Shown here: piece after piece, positions 46,160-57,137 of the stretch
How positions within the stretch are numbered: the stretch's first letter is position 1
How the letters are laid out: every line of letters starts with the position of its first letter
NCBI RefSeq assembly: GCF_040183065.1
Contig: NC_091120.1
Coordinates: 78,320,208-78,384,207 of the forward strand
Direction of reading: 5' to 3'
Length of the DNA: 64,000 nt
From: Periplaneta americana
Lineage: Eukaryota > Arthropoda > Insecta > Blattodea > Blattidae
Notes under the pieces: generated by a model
Databases searched by the model: none
Told to the model about the DNA's origin: nothing
What the model saw: only the letters and a program-made list of their open reading frames with translations
Program-made: the position numbers and the translations under genes

Positions 46160-46583
46160 TACGGGATGGAAGGGAGCCTATTACATTAATTCTGCAATGC
46201 TTGGGAAAAGTGACATAAGTCAATTTCCACAAAAAAATTTTTATTAATTTATTGACAACTTACGGGACACCTGCTCTCTTGGGAAAAGATACATAAGTAT
46301 TTCTCTCATTAGAATAATTCATACAGAAGAAAATCAAATCGACATAAACCAGTGTCAAGACAGTTTTTTCCTACTCCTGTAAAATTAACATTTTTTACTT
46401 CTGCCACTTTTCCCGTCCACTACAGAATTCACAGTGGTAATAAGTGGTAATGAATAAGATGAAGTCAGTGTCAACAAGTTTTGTCAGACAAGTTTTTTGG
46501 TACATCCAATAGTTTTGAGAATAAGATTAGTAACGTGTTCCAACACTCCTTGAGGTCATTGCTCTGCAGTGGAGATGAGTGTA

Positions 46584-47305
46584 CAGTAAAACCTCTATTA
46601 TCCGTGGTAATGAAGGGGGTGGAGTGAACGGTTAATCGAAAAATCGAATAATCCCTACCATAAAATGTTTTCATAAGCTAAGTACATAATATTTTCGTTA
46701 TTTCCTCCATGGTCTTTTCTTTTAATACGCTAGGTAGTGGATCAGAAGTTCACTAATTTAAGTCGGTTTGTTTTTACAATAACGTGTTTGATTTTCCGAT
46801 AAGTCAGTTATTAAAACATTATTTATTATACTTATGTCTGGTTTTCAACGACGGGTTTTTAAGGCTAAGAAAACTTATAACGACTGTCTCTGGAAAGATA
46901 GGAATAGTACAGGTCTCATATTGTAGATTTACAAATTTTATACAGTTTATATTTTAATTTTCATTAGCCTAAATAGCTTACAGTTCTAATTCATATCTCG
47001 AATTGTGATGTGAGATGAATCACATTTTCTCTTTTCCCAAACCACTCAATTACTTGCACTTTTTTCTGCAGTACAACATGTTTTCTTTTGACACTTGTAG
47101 AAGACATTTTGCCTAGAAGATAAAGAGTACAGCCACTCGAAGAGTAGGCCATAATGCGTAAGGGTAAATGTTTATAAAACACTCTGTAGAAAAAATTCGT
47201 ACTAATATAATTTACAGTATTTCATTTTTTTTTCTGCGAACGAGAAAGACAGACGGATAATCCACCATTCGGTTAATAGGGTGACGGATAATCGGGGTTT
47301 TACTG
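46584..47305 (-). mobile_element. Tigger/pogo-like element
   Basis: CAGTAAAACCTCTATTATCCG at the left and its near complement 'ggataatcggggttttactg' at the right are flanked by TA on both sides (46582-46583 and 47306-47307). 722 bp, internally deleted. Confidence 0.87.
46990..47110 (-). pseudogene. Tigger transposase N-terminal fragment
   Basis: The minus strand reads MSSTSVKRKHVVLQKKVQVI, then EWFGKRENVIHLTSQFEI and a stop. This matches the start of Tigger-type transposases: a basic N terminus, then a helix-turn-helix with K-V-x-V-I-E-W-F. The DDE catalytic domain is missing. The upstream in-frame codons to 47182 are not part of the protein. Confidence 0.78.
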
Positions 47306-48217
47306 TAACTGCAGTCATCCACTCCGCAAGACTTGCGAGAGGAAAATGTAAACAAAAAAGTCTCATCAAATACGTTTCGATCAAATAACTGTAGATTAAA
47401 ACATAAATTATTGAATTATTTAATTACGCAAATTGTTTGGTTTTAACATTTTTATTACGATATAACCACTTTAAGTCTAAATTTAATACCATGAAACTTA
47501 ACTAACATTCACAGTATCTGTTGATTTCTTTGCTTTCTACGTAATTACGAAATAGTAAAGAATATACTTGCTTATACAACAAAACTATTTCTTCGGAATA
47601 TATATTATATGTCTTTCTCATGTTAAATTCTATCATATAATACATATTCCGAAGTAATATAGTGTTCAAAGTTGTGTACCTAATCAAGATGTATAAAAAC
47701 TATTTCCATTAAAAATTCCCTTACATTTAATGTAAACTCAACATAACACTATTATGAATGCATATTATGTAACTCATTCTCCATTTCAGTTATTGTCCTT
47801 GAAGAATAATAAAAATAAATTAATTTAGAAACGAAATTAAGTTCACAGTATTGTTAACTAATGTGTTAAGTGTTACGACTCTACAGTAATTTGATCGAAA
47901 CGTATCTTATGGTGCGTTTTTGTTTACATTCTCCTCTCGCAAGTCTTGCGGAGTGGATATTTGCAGTTAACTCACTCCCACTGCGGAGCAATCACCTCAA
48001 GGGGCGTTGCAGCGTTGCAACACGTTACATTTCGTATTCTCAAAACTGTTGGGCGTATCAAAAAACTTATTGAATAAAACTTGTTCGCATTGACTTGATC
48101 TATTACCTGTGTGGTTTAATGTAATAGGTTCCCATGCACCCTGTATATACTACCTTTGTGTCTTTCAATGAAGTCATATTTAAAAGATCAAGTTATCTTC
48201 ATTAACCTGAATATATA

Positions 48218-49040
48218 CGAGTGTCATTTCATAAGTCATGACAACTATGTTATATTTCCTGAACAACCGAAAATGTGGTTAGTTCAGTATATAGAACTAG
48301 GTTTGAAAACCTTTCGTACACTGTTCGGGATACCACTGCCAGATTGTGTCTGTGTGCATTGGTGGCTAGTTGACAGCACACGCGAAAGTTAGTATGGTAG
48401 AGGGTGTGCTCCAATGTCGATTTAAGTAAAGTTGAACAGCGGTCATGCATGAAAATTCCAGTTCTTCGTGGCAGAAATGCTCATCAATGTCATTCTGAGC
48501 TACAAGTCACACTGTCAATGCCATAATCCTCCATGATAACGCAGCACTGCAGCTCCTGTCAGGAACTTTTTGCAGCGGTGAGGGTGGGAGAACTTGGAAC
48601 ACTCTTCCTACTCGCCTGACCTCAGTCCATTGGCTTTGTTCTCATTCCGCAATTGAAGAAGCCGCTGCGTGGGAAGCGGTTTGCAAACAGGGAGGACATC
48701 TTAACAGCGTTTCGACGAGAGGTGGTACACATAGACGAATCGCACACAGCCAATGGTATTCAACGCCAACATCATCCTTGGCAAAGTTGTGGGGGATTAT
48801 TTTAAAGGGTGTTAGCTGTGAGTAATGTATTTTGTTTCCTTTTGTGAATAATAAAACAAAGATTTCTATTTACACACCTTTCAATTTCCCTTACCCATTA
48901 CCTTCTTTACCCGGAGCCTATTTGATATCAGCATTAAGGAACACATTCCAATGATCTTTAATCGCAATAAGTGAATTTTTATTCCTGCAGCTTTATTCGC
49001 TGATATAATATAGTTACCATGACTTATGAAATAAACCTCG
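48218..49040 (+). mobile_element. Deleted mariner element
   Basis: Ends CGAGTGTCATTTCATAAGTC and, on the other strand, CGAGGTTTATTTCATAAGTC are flanked by TA (48216-48217, 49041-49042). At 823 bp it is shorter than a full mariner of about 1.3 kb. Confidence 0.88.
48480..48815 (+). pseudogene. Mariner transposase C-terminal half, frameshifted
   Basis: Words of a mariner transposase appear in changing frames: HDNAA-type second-Asp region near 48530, YSPDLSPL third-Asp motif near 48625, then LKKPLRGKRFANREDILTAF and RREVVHIDESHTANGIQR up to 48770. Frame changes and at least one stop between these words rule out function. The N-terminal domain and first catalytic Asp are not recognisable. Confidence 0.87.
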
Positions 49041-49215
49041 TAGTTTCCCGAAATTACTGCAATGTTCTAAATTTGAAGTTACGGGGGGACTGAAGTGAAA
49101 ATTTTTATTTTTTTTTTCAAACTATATATGCTAGAAACCTAGTTTCTTGCGCAGTCAGTCTATTTGACACTAAAATTAACCGTGGCAAGTTTCAACTCAA
49201 AGTCTCAAATAGTTT

Positions 49216-49383
49216 ATTTATTGATTCGAATGACAGGTACATAGATAACTTATCTTTGACCTAAACACAACCTCAAGATTAAAACAATTAACTTGATACA
49301 ACTTAAAATTAAATTTAATAAAGGAACTAAACAAAAGCTTGAAAGAACTAAAAACTAAGAACTAAATAGAGGCATGAGGAAAA
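49216..49383 (-). mobile_element. Short LINE 3' piece with 13-bp target duplication
   Basis: TCTCAAATAGTTT occurs at 49203-49215 and 49384-49396. The 168-bp insert between ends, on the minus strand, in 'cattcgaatcaataaataaa', like a LINE tail. Family unknown. Confidence 0.72.
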
Positions 49384-49477
49384 TCTCAAATAGTTTGTGA
49401 GATATAATTTTTTTTTCTTAAAATTTACAAAACATAATTAACAATCATTAAATTGATCTTCTCATACAAAAATTAAT

Positions 49478-49550
49478 ATTATGCTGGGTTTGCAGTGAAA
49501 GACCTGTCGTTGGGCAGAAATCTTTGAATTAATGAATAAATAATTAATAA
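49478..49550 (+). repeat. LINE-B 3' end remnant
   Basis: 'gctgggtttgcagtgaaaga' followed by 'gggcagaaat..gaatgaataa' is the LINE-B terminus on the plus strand with an AAT-rich tail. Confidence 0.6.
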
Positions 49551-50435
49551 TATTCATTTCTAGTGTTATTATAATTTTGAAACGTGGTGTATTACATTTC
49601 TGTCTTTCTTTAAACCATTTCATTTAATAAGGTTGCTTCTTTAGAAAGTGTGGCAACAGTTTAGATATAACCTGTAACATGTCCTGTACATCTAATAAGT
49701 TAAATGTACTCCTACTGAATGGTGATAATAATGACAGATGTTAGTAATAGAGCGCGAGGAAGCTAGTAAGTCGAGGAACATTACTGAGGTTTGGCATGGA
49801 CTACATCTTATGCCGAGTTCAGTTAATTGGGATCGTCCAATGTAAATTTCGACGTACGTAAGGAACAAAAGCGCCTAGTGGCAAAACAATTAGCGGGTAG
49901 TTTACATAGTTTAAGGAAACGGGGGAATGTTGAGCAGAAATCAACAGGGAGACATTGACATTCAGAGAGAATGTGGATTGCATCAGTTAGTTAAGTGTAC
50001 TGAATCCCCCCCCCCCCACCCAAGAAAAAAAAAATATCTTTCCTCGTAGTTTGGAACTTGAATGCTCTTGGTCTTCTTGTTGATCTAAGTCTCAGTCATT
50101 TTCCATTTCCTTAAACTGAGTAAACTGCGGAGTAATTGTTCTGTCAATATGCGCTTCTGTTCCAGAGGAACGTACATCGAAATTTACGTCACACTGTCAC
50201 AATTAATTTACAGTCTGACTGTCAAAGCATTTCTGAACGGACGCCATGACCTGGCTGAGGTTAAGCACGTACCATGAACATCAGAACGGTACTCATTCTG
50301 CGCATTAATAGTCTACTTCATGAAATTAGACACTGGTGCTGTGAGGGAAAAATGAGAAAAAAAAAAAGGCGAGTTTTCATGATATTTCCATAAATAACTT
50401 ACATATTTTTGTATGCCTACAATATATCAAAGAAC
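49551..50435. other. No gene seen
   Basis: Contains a C-run at 50006-50017 and A-runs; otherwise unassigned. Confidence 0.4.
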
Positions 50436-50439
50436 AATT

Positions 50440-50476
50440 CTTCTTCTTCTTCTTCTTCTTCTTCTTCTTCTTCTTC
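50440..50476. repeat. (TTC)n microsatellite
   Basis: About twelve uninterrupted units. Confidence 0.95.
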
Positions 50477-50909
50477 AGACGTTACAGCTTTAAATAATTA
50501 AGTGTTTCGACCTTTTCAACAATATTGTTTTACATCTATCCCTGTCTTGGACACGTGTATGCTTGCTTTACGACTTGTAAAAGGAAGTGACCTGTGATCA
50601 AAATATCGTATTATATCTGATATTTCATATTTATTATATTATAGTTCACAGACAAAGTGCATACAAGTAATCATTTAAACCCTTACATTACACACTTCAT
50701 AATTTTATACGTAGATATACTATTATTTAAATACAATTTCTACAATTTAAATATTTAATATAAAAAAGTTTTGTTTTATCTTGCACTTGCGTTTAGTTTT
50801 GTGCAAGACTCAACTCATTCTAGTATGTTGTTACAATCAGTATTTGTTCACCTTACATCATTAACACAACGAACAAGCGTTAAGCATATTTGTTTAATAA
50901 TCATTTTTT

Positions 50910-51322
50910 TTCTTATTTATTTATTTATTTATTTATTTATTCATTTATTTATTTTCTCATTCCATTCTAACTATTTCATTTATTCTTTACATTCTAATTT
51001 TTTTTAGTCAAAAAAAGATATAAACCCTAATTGCTTTTGTAACTTTGCGTTCATAAGTTTTCTTATAGCTATTTCTTTATTTATTTGTAGAAACTTTTCT
51101 TTTATAAATTTCGTCCGTATATCTTTTGTATTTTGACATTCAAGGACAATGTAAATGTCATCTTCTCTCCGTCCACATAATGGGCACGTGCCTTGAGGTA
51201 TATTACCTCTATTACTTCTTAATTTCAAAATTCCTAGTCTGAACCAGGCCAGTCCAAATCTTTCTTTCAATATCATATTATAACTCTTGGTACTTTTCTC
51301 GAATTTTGTGAATTCCTCTCAG
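50910..51322 (-). mobile_element. LINE-D 3' end with zinc-knuckle C terminus
   Basis: The minus strand is open for 90 codons (51276-51004) with FGLAWFRLGILKLRSNRGN, then CPLCGRREDDIYIVLECQNT, a C-x2-C...C cysteine motif like the one at the C terminus of some insect LINE ORF2 proteins. It ends in an (AATA)n tail (50912-50955). The reverse transcriptase is absent; the 5' side meets another LINE fragment. Confidence 0.75.
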
Positions 51323-51334
51323 AATCATCACTTT

Positions 51335-51840
51335 GTTTTCTGTGAACGTGTCTTTAAAATATACCACCTCCCTCAAATCCATTTTAATATTATCCTCCCA
51401 TCTACGTCTCGGCCTCCCCAAAGATATTTTTCTCTCTTGCCTCTCAACTAACACACTATATTCATTTATGGATTCGCCCATACGTGCTATATGCTCTGCC
51501 CATCTCAAACGTCTGGATTTAATGTTCCTAATTATGTCAGGTGAAGAATACAATGCGTGCAGTTCTGCGTTGTGTAACTTTCTCCATTCTCCTGTAACTT
51601 CATCCCTCTTAGCCCCAAATATTTTCCTAAGAACCTTATTCTCAGACAATCTTAATCTCTGTTCCTCTGTCAAAGTGAGAGTCTAAAGCGTCTCAACCGA
51701 ATAATAACAGGCATTTTCCATATTTATTCTCCTCCCTAATGTCATTTACATTTGTTACTGTTGCTCGAAGGTATTTTAATTTTTCCACCACATCGAAGGA
51801 TTAATTTCCAATTTTTATCCCGTTTCTGTGGTCGTGCCAG
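51335..51840 (-). pseudogene. LINE-A C-terminal fragment with internal deletion
   Basis: Minus-strand sequence encodes VVEKLKYLRATVTNVNDIRE, then, after a deletion near 51690, ENKVLRKIFGAKRDEVTGEW and RRLRWAEHIARMGES, then PRRRWEDNIKMDLREV. The same order occurs at 62640-63170. The usual end (DWINLAQDRD...) is missing, and the open frame instead continues into unrelated codons after LREV at about 51355. Several frame changes mean it is dead. Confidence 0.82.
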
Positions 51841-51862
51841 AGAATCAGTCCCATTCCGAGGC

Positions 51863-51867
<5 letters not shown>

Positions 51868-51903
<36 letters not shown>
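51868..51903. repeat. (ATT)n microsatellite
   Basis: About twelve uninterrupted units. Confidence 0.95.
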
Positions 51904-51909
<6 letters not shown>

Positions 51910-52560
51910 TCAGATGAAACCGTACACAATCTATATGCCAAGCTGTGTCGCAGATTTCAGTAAAAAGAAATGTGAAATAAAAATTGGGTAAAATTGTATG
52001 GTCTTTCAGAAGGAATTGTTGAATCTACCTCAAACTATATTGCCGTAGTTTCACTTTTTTCGGCTTGGCACATGGGAACATGAAATATGCGTGAGTATTA
52101 TTCTCTTGGGACAATTCTGTTAATGCTTTTTGCTGGCAACATCTGCAATCGTTAGTTTACATCAGACAGCTTCCGGCCTCCTAAATATTCATTTATAAAG
52201 CTTCCTGTTGTATATCTAATTTTCTTACAATTTTTATAGAACCTTCTGAAAGTACACATTGTTCATCGAAACAAAATTCCGTTACCATGCTTTAAATGAA
52301 CCTACTGGATAATTTTTACGAACAAGAAATTCAAGTTACTCGATTGTGTGCATCTTTATACCGCTAAAACGTAAGGTACGATTCATAGTCGGACAACAAT
52401 CCAGATCGGTTGTGAGTGAGAACTGTCCATCTTATAAGTCAACGTTTTGTACTTTTCATTTAACACTAATACTATTGTGAGAACTTTTTGCGATCTAGAA
52501 AGCGAATAATTTTATGAAATGAATGTGTTTTTCAGTTCTTAATGTAATAAACCGTTTAAA
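51910..52560. other. No gene seen
   Basis: Nothing recognised. Confidence 0.4.
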
Positions 52561-52561
52561 A

Positions 52562-52738
52562 AGTTCGAATCCCACTTGGGCTGAATACCTGGCTAGGTTT
52601 TCTTCCGAAATTTTCTCTAGCTGTTAGGCGAATGTGAGATCATCCCTTGGCAAATCCTCTAACTTGTCTCTAAATATTATCCTTATACAACCAATTCCAT
52701 CCTGAGTCGATACAGTCTTGTTAAATAATTTAAAAGGC
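52562..52738 (+). mobile_element. Diverged SINE (SINE-B/C type)
   Basis: B-box-like 'gttcgaatcccacttgggct', then 'gaatacctggctaggttttc' and the 3' word 'gatacagtcttgttaaataa', shared with SINE-B. Heavily diverged; no clear target duplication. Confidence 0.65.
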
Positions 52739-52855
52739 ATGTTGGTCCTACAAGTTAACATGTAAATGAAAATAAGTATCATAAATCCTTCAATAACTGT
52801 CTATTTTTAACCTAATGAGTAGTACAAGGATTACATTAGGTTATACACATAAAAA

Positions 52856-52909
52856 TATACGACTAGCGCTTTCGCCAATTGGATGGCATCTTCAGGTCTA
52901 ATTAGCATA
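52856..52909 (-). ncRNA. Hammerhead-ribozyme-like motif, left arm
   Basis: Minus strand order: stem I TATGC..GAC, core CTGAAGA, one extra T, stem II GCCA-TCCAAT-TGGC, GAAA, minimal stem III formed by AGC/GCT, then the NUH-type site CTA before GTC-GTATA, which closes stem I (GTC with GAC, GTATA with TATGC). Stem II is perfect. The extra T after CTGAAGA departs from the standard core, and activity is untested. The three-pair, loopless stem III is like the minimal hammerheads reported in Penelope-like elements, which can act as dimers. Confidence 0.6.
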
Positions 52910-53200
52910 CTATGATGCTTTCAACATAAAGACATAGATGAAATGCAACAAAATAAAAAGTGATAAAATACATGATGTAAAAAATTACAATATTATAAAT
53001 AACTGCAGAAACAGAAGGCAAAGCGATAATAATGACTTGAAAACAGGCGTGGTGGTTGTTGTAATTCAACCTCTATGAAGTCTAGATATTAAAATACAGA
53101 GTCTATGCCTTAATTTTTCTCAATTTTTCTCACATCATGTATTTTATCACTTTTTATTGTGTTGCATTTCATCTATGTCTTTATGTTAAAAGCATCATAG

Positions 53201-53254
53201 TATGCTAATTAGACCTGAAGACGCCATCCAATTGGTGAAAGCGCTAGTCATATA
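53201..53254 (+). ncRNA. Hammerhead-ribozyme-like motif, right arm
   Basis: Same layout as the left copy on the plus strand: CTGAAGA, extra C, GCCA-TCCAAT-TGGT, GAAA, GCGCTA, GTC. Stem II has one G-T pair, and the base after GTC is A instead of G, weakening the outer part of stem I. Confidence 0.55.
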
Positions 53255-53349
53255 TTTTTATGTGTATAAGCTAATGTAATTCTTGTACTACTCATTAGGT
53301 TAAAAATAGACAGTTATTGAAGGATTTATGATACTTATTTTCATTTGTT

Positions 53350-54295
53350 AAATAATGTTTAAAAGCAATCGAAAGCTACCTATCGTTTAATTTGTGCAGT
53401 TTCCAATTTCTGCACCTTGTACGTGTGCACAGTTGTGGGTCAGTGAGAATTTGAATAAATGTCTCTACCCTTCGCTGTTAAGATTAGAGACCCCACAATC
53501 CAGTTGATCGATGACCGAACGCTGGGCTCTACTTATTACAGTCCAATTTAGGGATTTTGGCCCCTGCAAAAAGTAAGTAGATAGACTAAGAGCGAGTTAC
53601 TCATCACTACTGGCGGGCTGGGTCGCACAAGTCAGGCCGCAAAGTCATATCACCTAACACTTCCTTATTATCATGTCTCGGTACACTTCATCTTAAAATA
53701 CAATATTCTTACACACGTCCCGTTACTAACCACTACGTCTGCTGACTAAACGATATAATAATAATGAGAATCAAGCAAAATATGCATGGAGCTAGAATCA
53801 CTCGCTGCAAAATCGTGTCAAAGAGACTGATCTTTGTGTGCACCACATAGCATGATATCTGTCACAACTCTTCACAAATGCAGTCTTCTGCCGGCAGGTG
53901 GAAGGTCTTTGTCCTACATAGTTTGTGATAGAATCCGTGGACCGCGAAGCGAGTCATCGTGTGTCTCAGCTCGTAGCCCGCGGCCATCCATTCTCTTGTA
54001 GTCATCGCGTCAACAGACAGAATGTCAACACAAGCCGCGAAATACCTGCATGACGACATTGTAGACGCCCTCAGACATCCAAAAGGCAAGCTCATCATCA
54101 TGATGACTTGTATTTTCTTGACATGTGTGTCCCTCAGCTACGAGCATAGATATTATTTTCATTCTTCCTCTTCCCTCTTCCCCTCCTATGCACATTTGTG
54201 ATTAAATTTCTTTTCTATGACGCAACACACAGCTCGCTCACTAGACAAACAACCAAGGACAAAGACCAATAACGCTGAATCGAGCTGTATAGACC
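53350..54295. other. No gene seen; unassigned GC-richer frame at 53862-54101
   Basis: The minus strand is open for 79 codons at 53862-54101 in GC-richer sequence (AGYELRHTMTRFAVHGFYHK). I do not recognise it. It could be an exon or part of a repeat, but nothing supports either. Confidence 0.3.
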
Positions 54296-54700
54296 GATTA
54301 TTTAGTCCTGACAGCTCAGCGACACGAAAGAGGGGAATTATTAGGAGTAGTGGGGAGAGTTCCGGAGTAGAGATAAGGGCGAGCGGTCGGTAAAGGAATG
54401 TAGTACAACTTTTTTTAGTAGGTTATTTTACGACGCTTTATCAACATCTAAGGTTATTTATCGTCTGAATGAGATGAAGGTGATAATGCCGGTGAAATGA
54501 GTCCGGGGTCCAACACCGAAAATTACCCAGCATCGTAGTACAACTTAACTGTACTGGAAACACAACACTATATCGCATGCGTGACATCCGATCGCTCTGA
54601 CTGCAGGCGGGAGACTAACCTGAACATCCCTTTGCGTAACTTAATGGACTAGCCTGACCCAGGCGCACATTGCCGTCGACTGTCAGGACTAAATAATTGT
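54296..54700. mobile_element. MITE with TTATTTAGTCCTGACAG ends, holding SINE-D
   Basis: ATTATTTAGTCCTGACAG at 54297-54314 and its complement at about 54682-54699 define the ends. Without the SINE it is roughly 270 bp. Target duplication unclear because the edge is palindromic. Confidence 0.72.
54412..54534 (-). mobile_element. SINE-D, 5'-truncated, 12-bp target duplication
   Basis: GTAGTACAACTT lies at 54400-54411 and 54535-54546. The insert is the 3' 123 bp of SINE-D (compare 30300-30410) on the minus strand, with the shared end 'aaagcgtcgtaaaataacc'. The tRNA-like head is missing. Confidence 0.9.
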
Positions 54701-55837
54701 ACTGTACAAATAATTGTACGTACAACTGAATGTTGAAATGCTCATCTCATCTTCTGGATTTACTTTCTCCGAAGTAATAGATATAGCACTGGTGGAAAAT
54801 TTTTACAAACATTTTACGGAATTTCAGGTTAAATATCTGGCTCCTCTCGATAAGCACAGTATCTATTAGCTATTCTAAGAGTTTGTAGACCAAAACGAGT
54901 TTCTAATTGTCTGTCTGAAAGTCGCTCACATTAAATATCGGTGATTGAACGTATTGTGTGGCTTAGGACCGATTGGCAGCCCAAACAGGAATTCATGCTG
55001 TTATAACTGTAATTGCACTTCCCCTCGCACACTTTATTGACTAACTGGAAAGGGAAACAGGAGGTTCAAAATGCCGTAGATAAAATAAATCGCTTTCAAA
55101 CCCTAAAAGCCGCCACATCATTTCCGTACAACACCGCCATTGTTTTCGTTTTAATTGTATACAGTTACCATTAAAGTGCAACGATACACATTTCAATTAA
55201 GTCAGCTTGTACTCTTATATTTCAATTTCTCGTATCTTTCTCCCACATCCTAACCCGATCCCCCCGTGGGTTTTATATTGATTTTACAGTCAAAACAGGA
55301 AACAATACACGACATTTTGCAACATTATACGTAATATCTGCAATGAAATGGAAATACCACTGAAAAACACAGGTGCACACAGCGGTCTGTGGATTTCTTC
55401 CACACAGTAATCGCTTCGCTAGATATTTTGTGTTGAAGCAGACTAATATATATATGCAACTTTGCAGCAATTGTGTTTTATTTAGCTTCCCATGTTGTGA
55501 ATTTTATTGTTTTGTGCTGAAGTAGTGTACATATACAGTATTTTGTGGGCTATACTAACCGTAGAATTATTTCTGATAATATTGATGATTATTTTGTTGT
55601 CAGAACCCTTACAATTTACATATTTATTAAATTATACCCCTAAATATATGACAAATACTTGATTGGATGTGGGAAATAGTGTACTGTAATATAAAAGTTA
55701 TCTCTGATTGAGATTATGACTGATATGTACTACACGACCAAGGCGGGACCCTTCGTGGCAGAATGAGGAACTCGGTGCTCGCTGCGTATGTTTACTGCTG
55801 GAGTGTCGTCACATCCAATGCCTAGCGTTTCAATCTG
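54701..55837. other. No gene seen
   Basis: Nothing recognised. Confidence 0.4.
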
Positions 55838-56840
55838 GTCGCATTGCCGCATGTAGGGAGACGTGTGTTTCGTAGCCAAGCGCGAAGCATTATTTATAAT
55901 GCCATAAAGTTTTGTGATGAAGAAAAGACAACTGGTTTATTCCTCCCTCTATCGAAGACAACAGAACGTGCTGCAGCTATTGTGAAGTTAAATAAGAAAA
56001 CAATTAGTAGGATTAGAAAGGAAAGTATAGAATGTGAGGACAAGGGTGTAGAAATATCGACACCAAACAAAGTTAGACGACCTCCTGCAAAAAGGTTGAA
56101 TTAGACGACATGGACAAATGTATCATAAGAAGAGAGGTTCATAAATATTATAGTCTGTACAAAGACCTTTCAACATTAGGAAAGTTGCATACATTTTGTA
56201 AGAGAGAGATACGTTTTCAAGGGTGCAAGGCAACTCTACGAAATCTCAAACTATACATAGGGTTTGCAATCAAAGCATGTAAAGATAAAAGGAAATAGGG
56301 TAAACTAGGTAGTTATTGACCAGTATACGGTGATTGACCGGTTCCTTTTTTTCAAGTATATTGTGAATAAACCACGATCGTGATTTCACTTTTTGCTGCA
56401 TATACCTCTAGTAGCAACCCTTATTTGTGGTTAGTTGTCGCTGTTCATCCCACTGAGTTAGTGTCTGTTGTCTGAGAGGACTGAAATCGATTGGAAATGC
56501 AACTGAACTTAAACAAGTGTAAGTAACTAGAGAAATTGCTAAGAATAATGCACGCAATAATTTATTTATTCTGCAAAGGATACATAAATTCTGGTGCTCG
56601 TTTTTACACTCACAGTGTGAGAAAAGGTATAAGGTTTCCGTCCACAGAATATTATTTTGTAAAAGTTTTTATATGACATAAAAATGCCCCGTGGTCAATC
56701 ACTATAAAGTGTATGTCCGCATACTACAGTGATTGGTCGTTCATAAATTATTTGTTAGAATAATAACCAATGTGCTTCAATTCTATATATGTTATCGGTT
56801 AAATGATGGGGATTTTTACAGGACTGATACTATATTATAA

Positions 56841-57060
56841 TGCCTAAGCCAGGTAAAGTGCATTATACAGGGGAAGCTTTACGAAACGCTACAGAACCAG
56901 AACCACAGTGGATTTGATTTAAATGAAGCTGCCAAGAAATTTGGTGTCCTAAAAGCAACCTTAGCGTCCAGAAACAAATATCCCGTTGAAGGAAAAGTGT
57001 TCTTTGGTCCTCGTCCAGTGCTGGGTGAAGCCATTTGTAATAACATCAGAGAAATGACAC
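56841..57060 (+). pseudogene. Pogo-type psq helix-turn-helix remnant
   Basis: Plus-strand words in two frames: MPKPGKVHYTGEALRNA from 56841, then, after a one-base frame change near 56900, SGFDLNEAAKKFGVLKATLA and KYPVEGKVFFGPRPVLGEAI. This is the N-terminal psq domain of pogo-like transposases. The DDE domain is missing, so the element is non-autonomous. Confidence 0.8.
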
Positions 57061-57137
57061 ACACTTGCTTCTGATAAGGCACAAAAGAGAAAGGAAGCGA
57101 ATAAGAAATGAAAGAAAAGGCAGCGAGAAGAGTTCTT

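Larger units (their letters stand above)
46162..48143. mobile_element. TA-flanked TIR element, interrupted by Tigger
   Basis: Ends CGGGATGGAAGGGAGCCTAT and, on the other strand, CAGGGTGCATGGGAACCTAT are flanked by TA (46160-46161, 48144-48145). The long inner inverted similarity pairs 46440-46583 plus 47308-47400 with 47872-48110 (tcttgcggagtgg, gatcgaaacgtat, gagaata..gttttgagaat). The left half of that pairing is contiguous only if the Tigger element is removed. No transposase was recognised. Confidence 0.68.
52764..53346. mobile_element. Penelope-like pLTR foldback
   Basis: Two 215-bp arms (52764-52978 and 53132-53346) are near-identical inverted copies separated by 153 bp. Each arm carries 'actagcgctttc' and 'tcttcagg', words I associate with Penelope-like element terminal repeats, and a hammerhead-like core. 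No reverse transcriptase or GIY-YIG frame is present. The paired inverted arrangement is what partial Penelope insertions can look like. Confidence 0.68.

Noticed and set aside
51752..51991. 79-codon plus frame with a poly-Leu run
   Set aside because: The Leu run is the (ATT)n microsatellite and the rest overlaps the antisense of a LINE fragment.
53862..54101. 79-codon minus frame as an exon
   Set aside because: GC-richer but without a recognised family or convincing splice sites.
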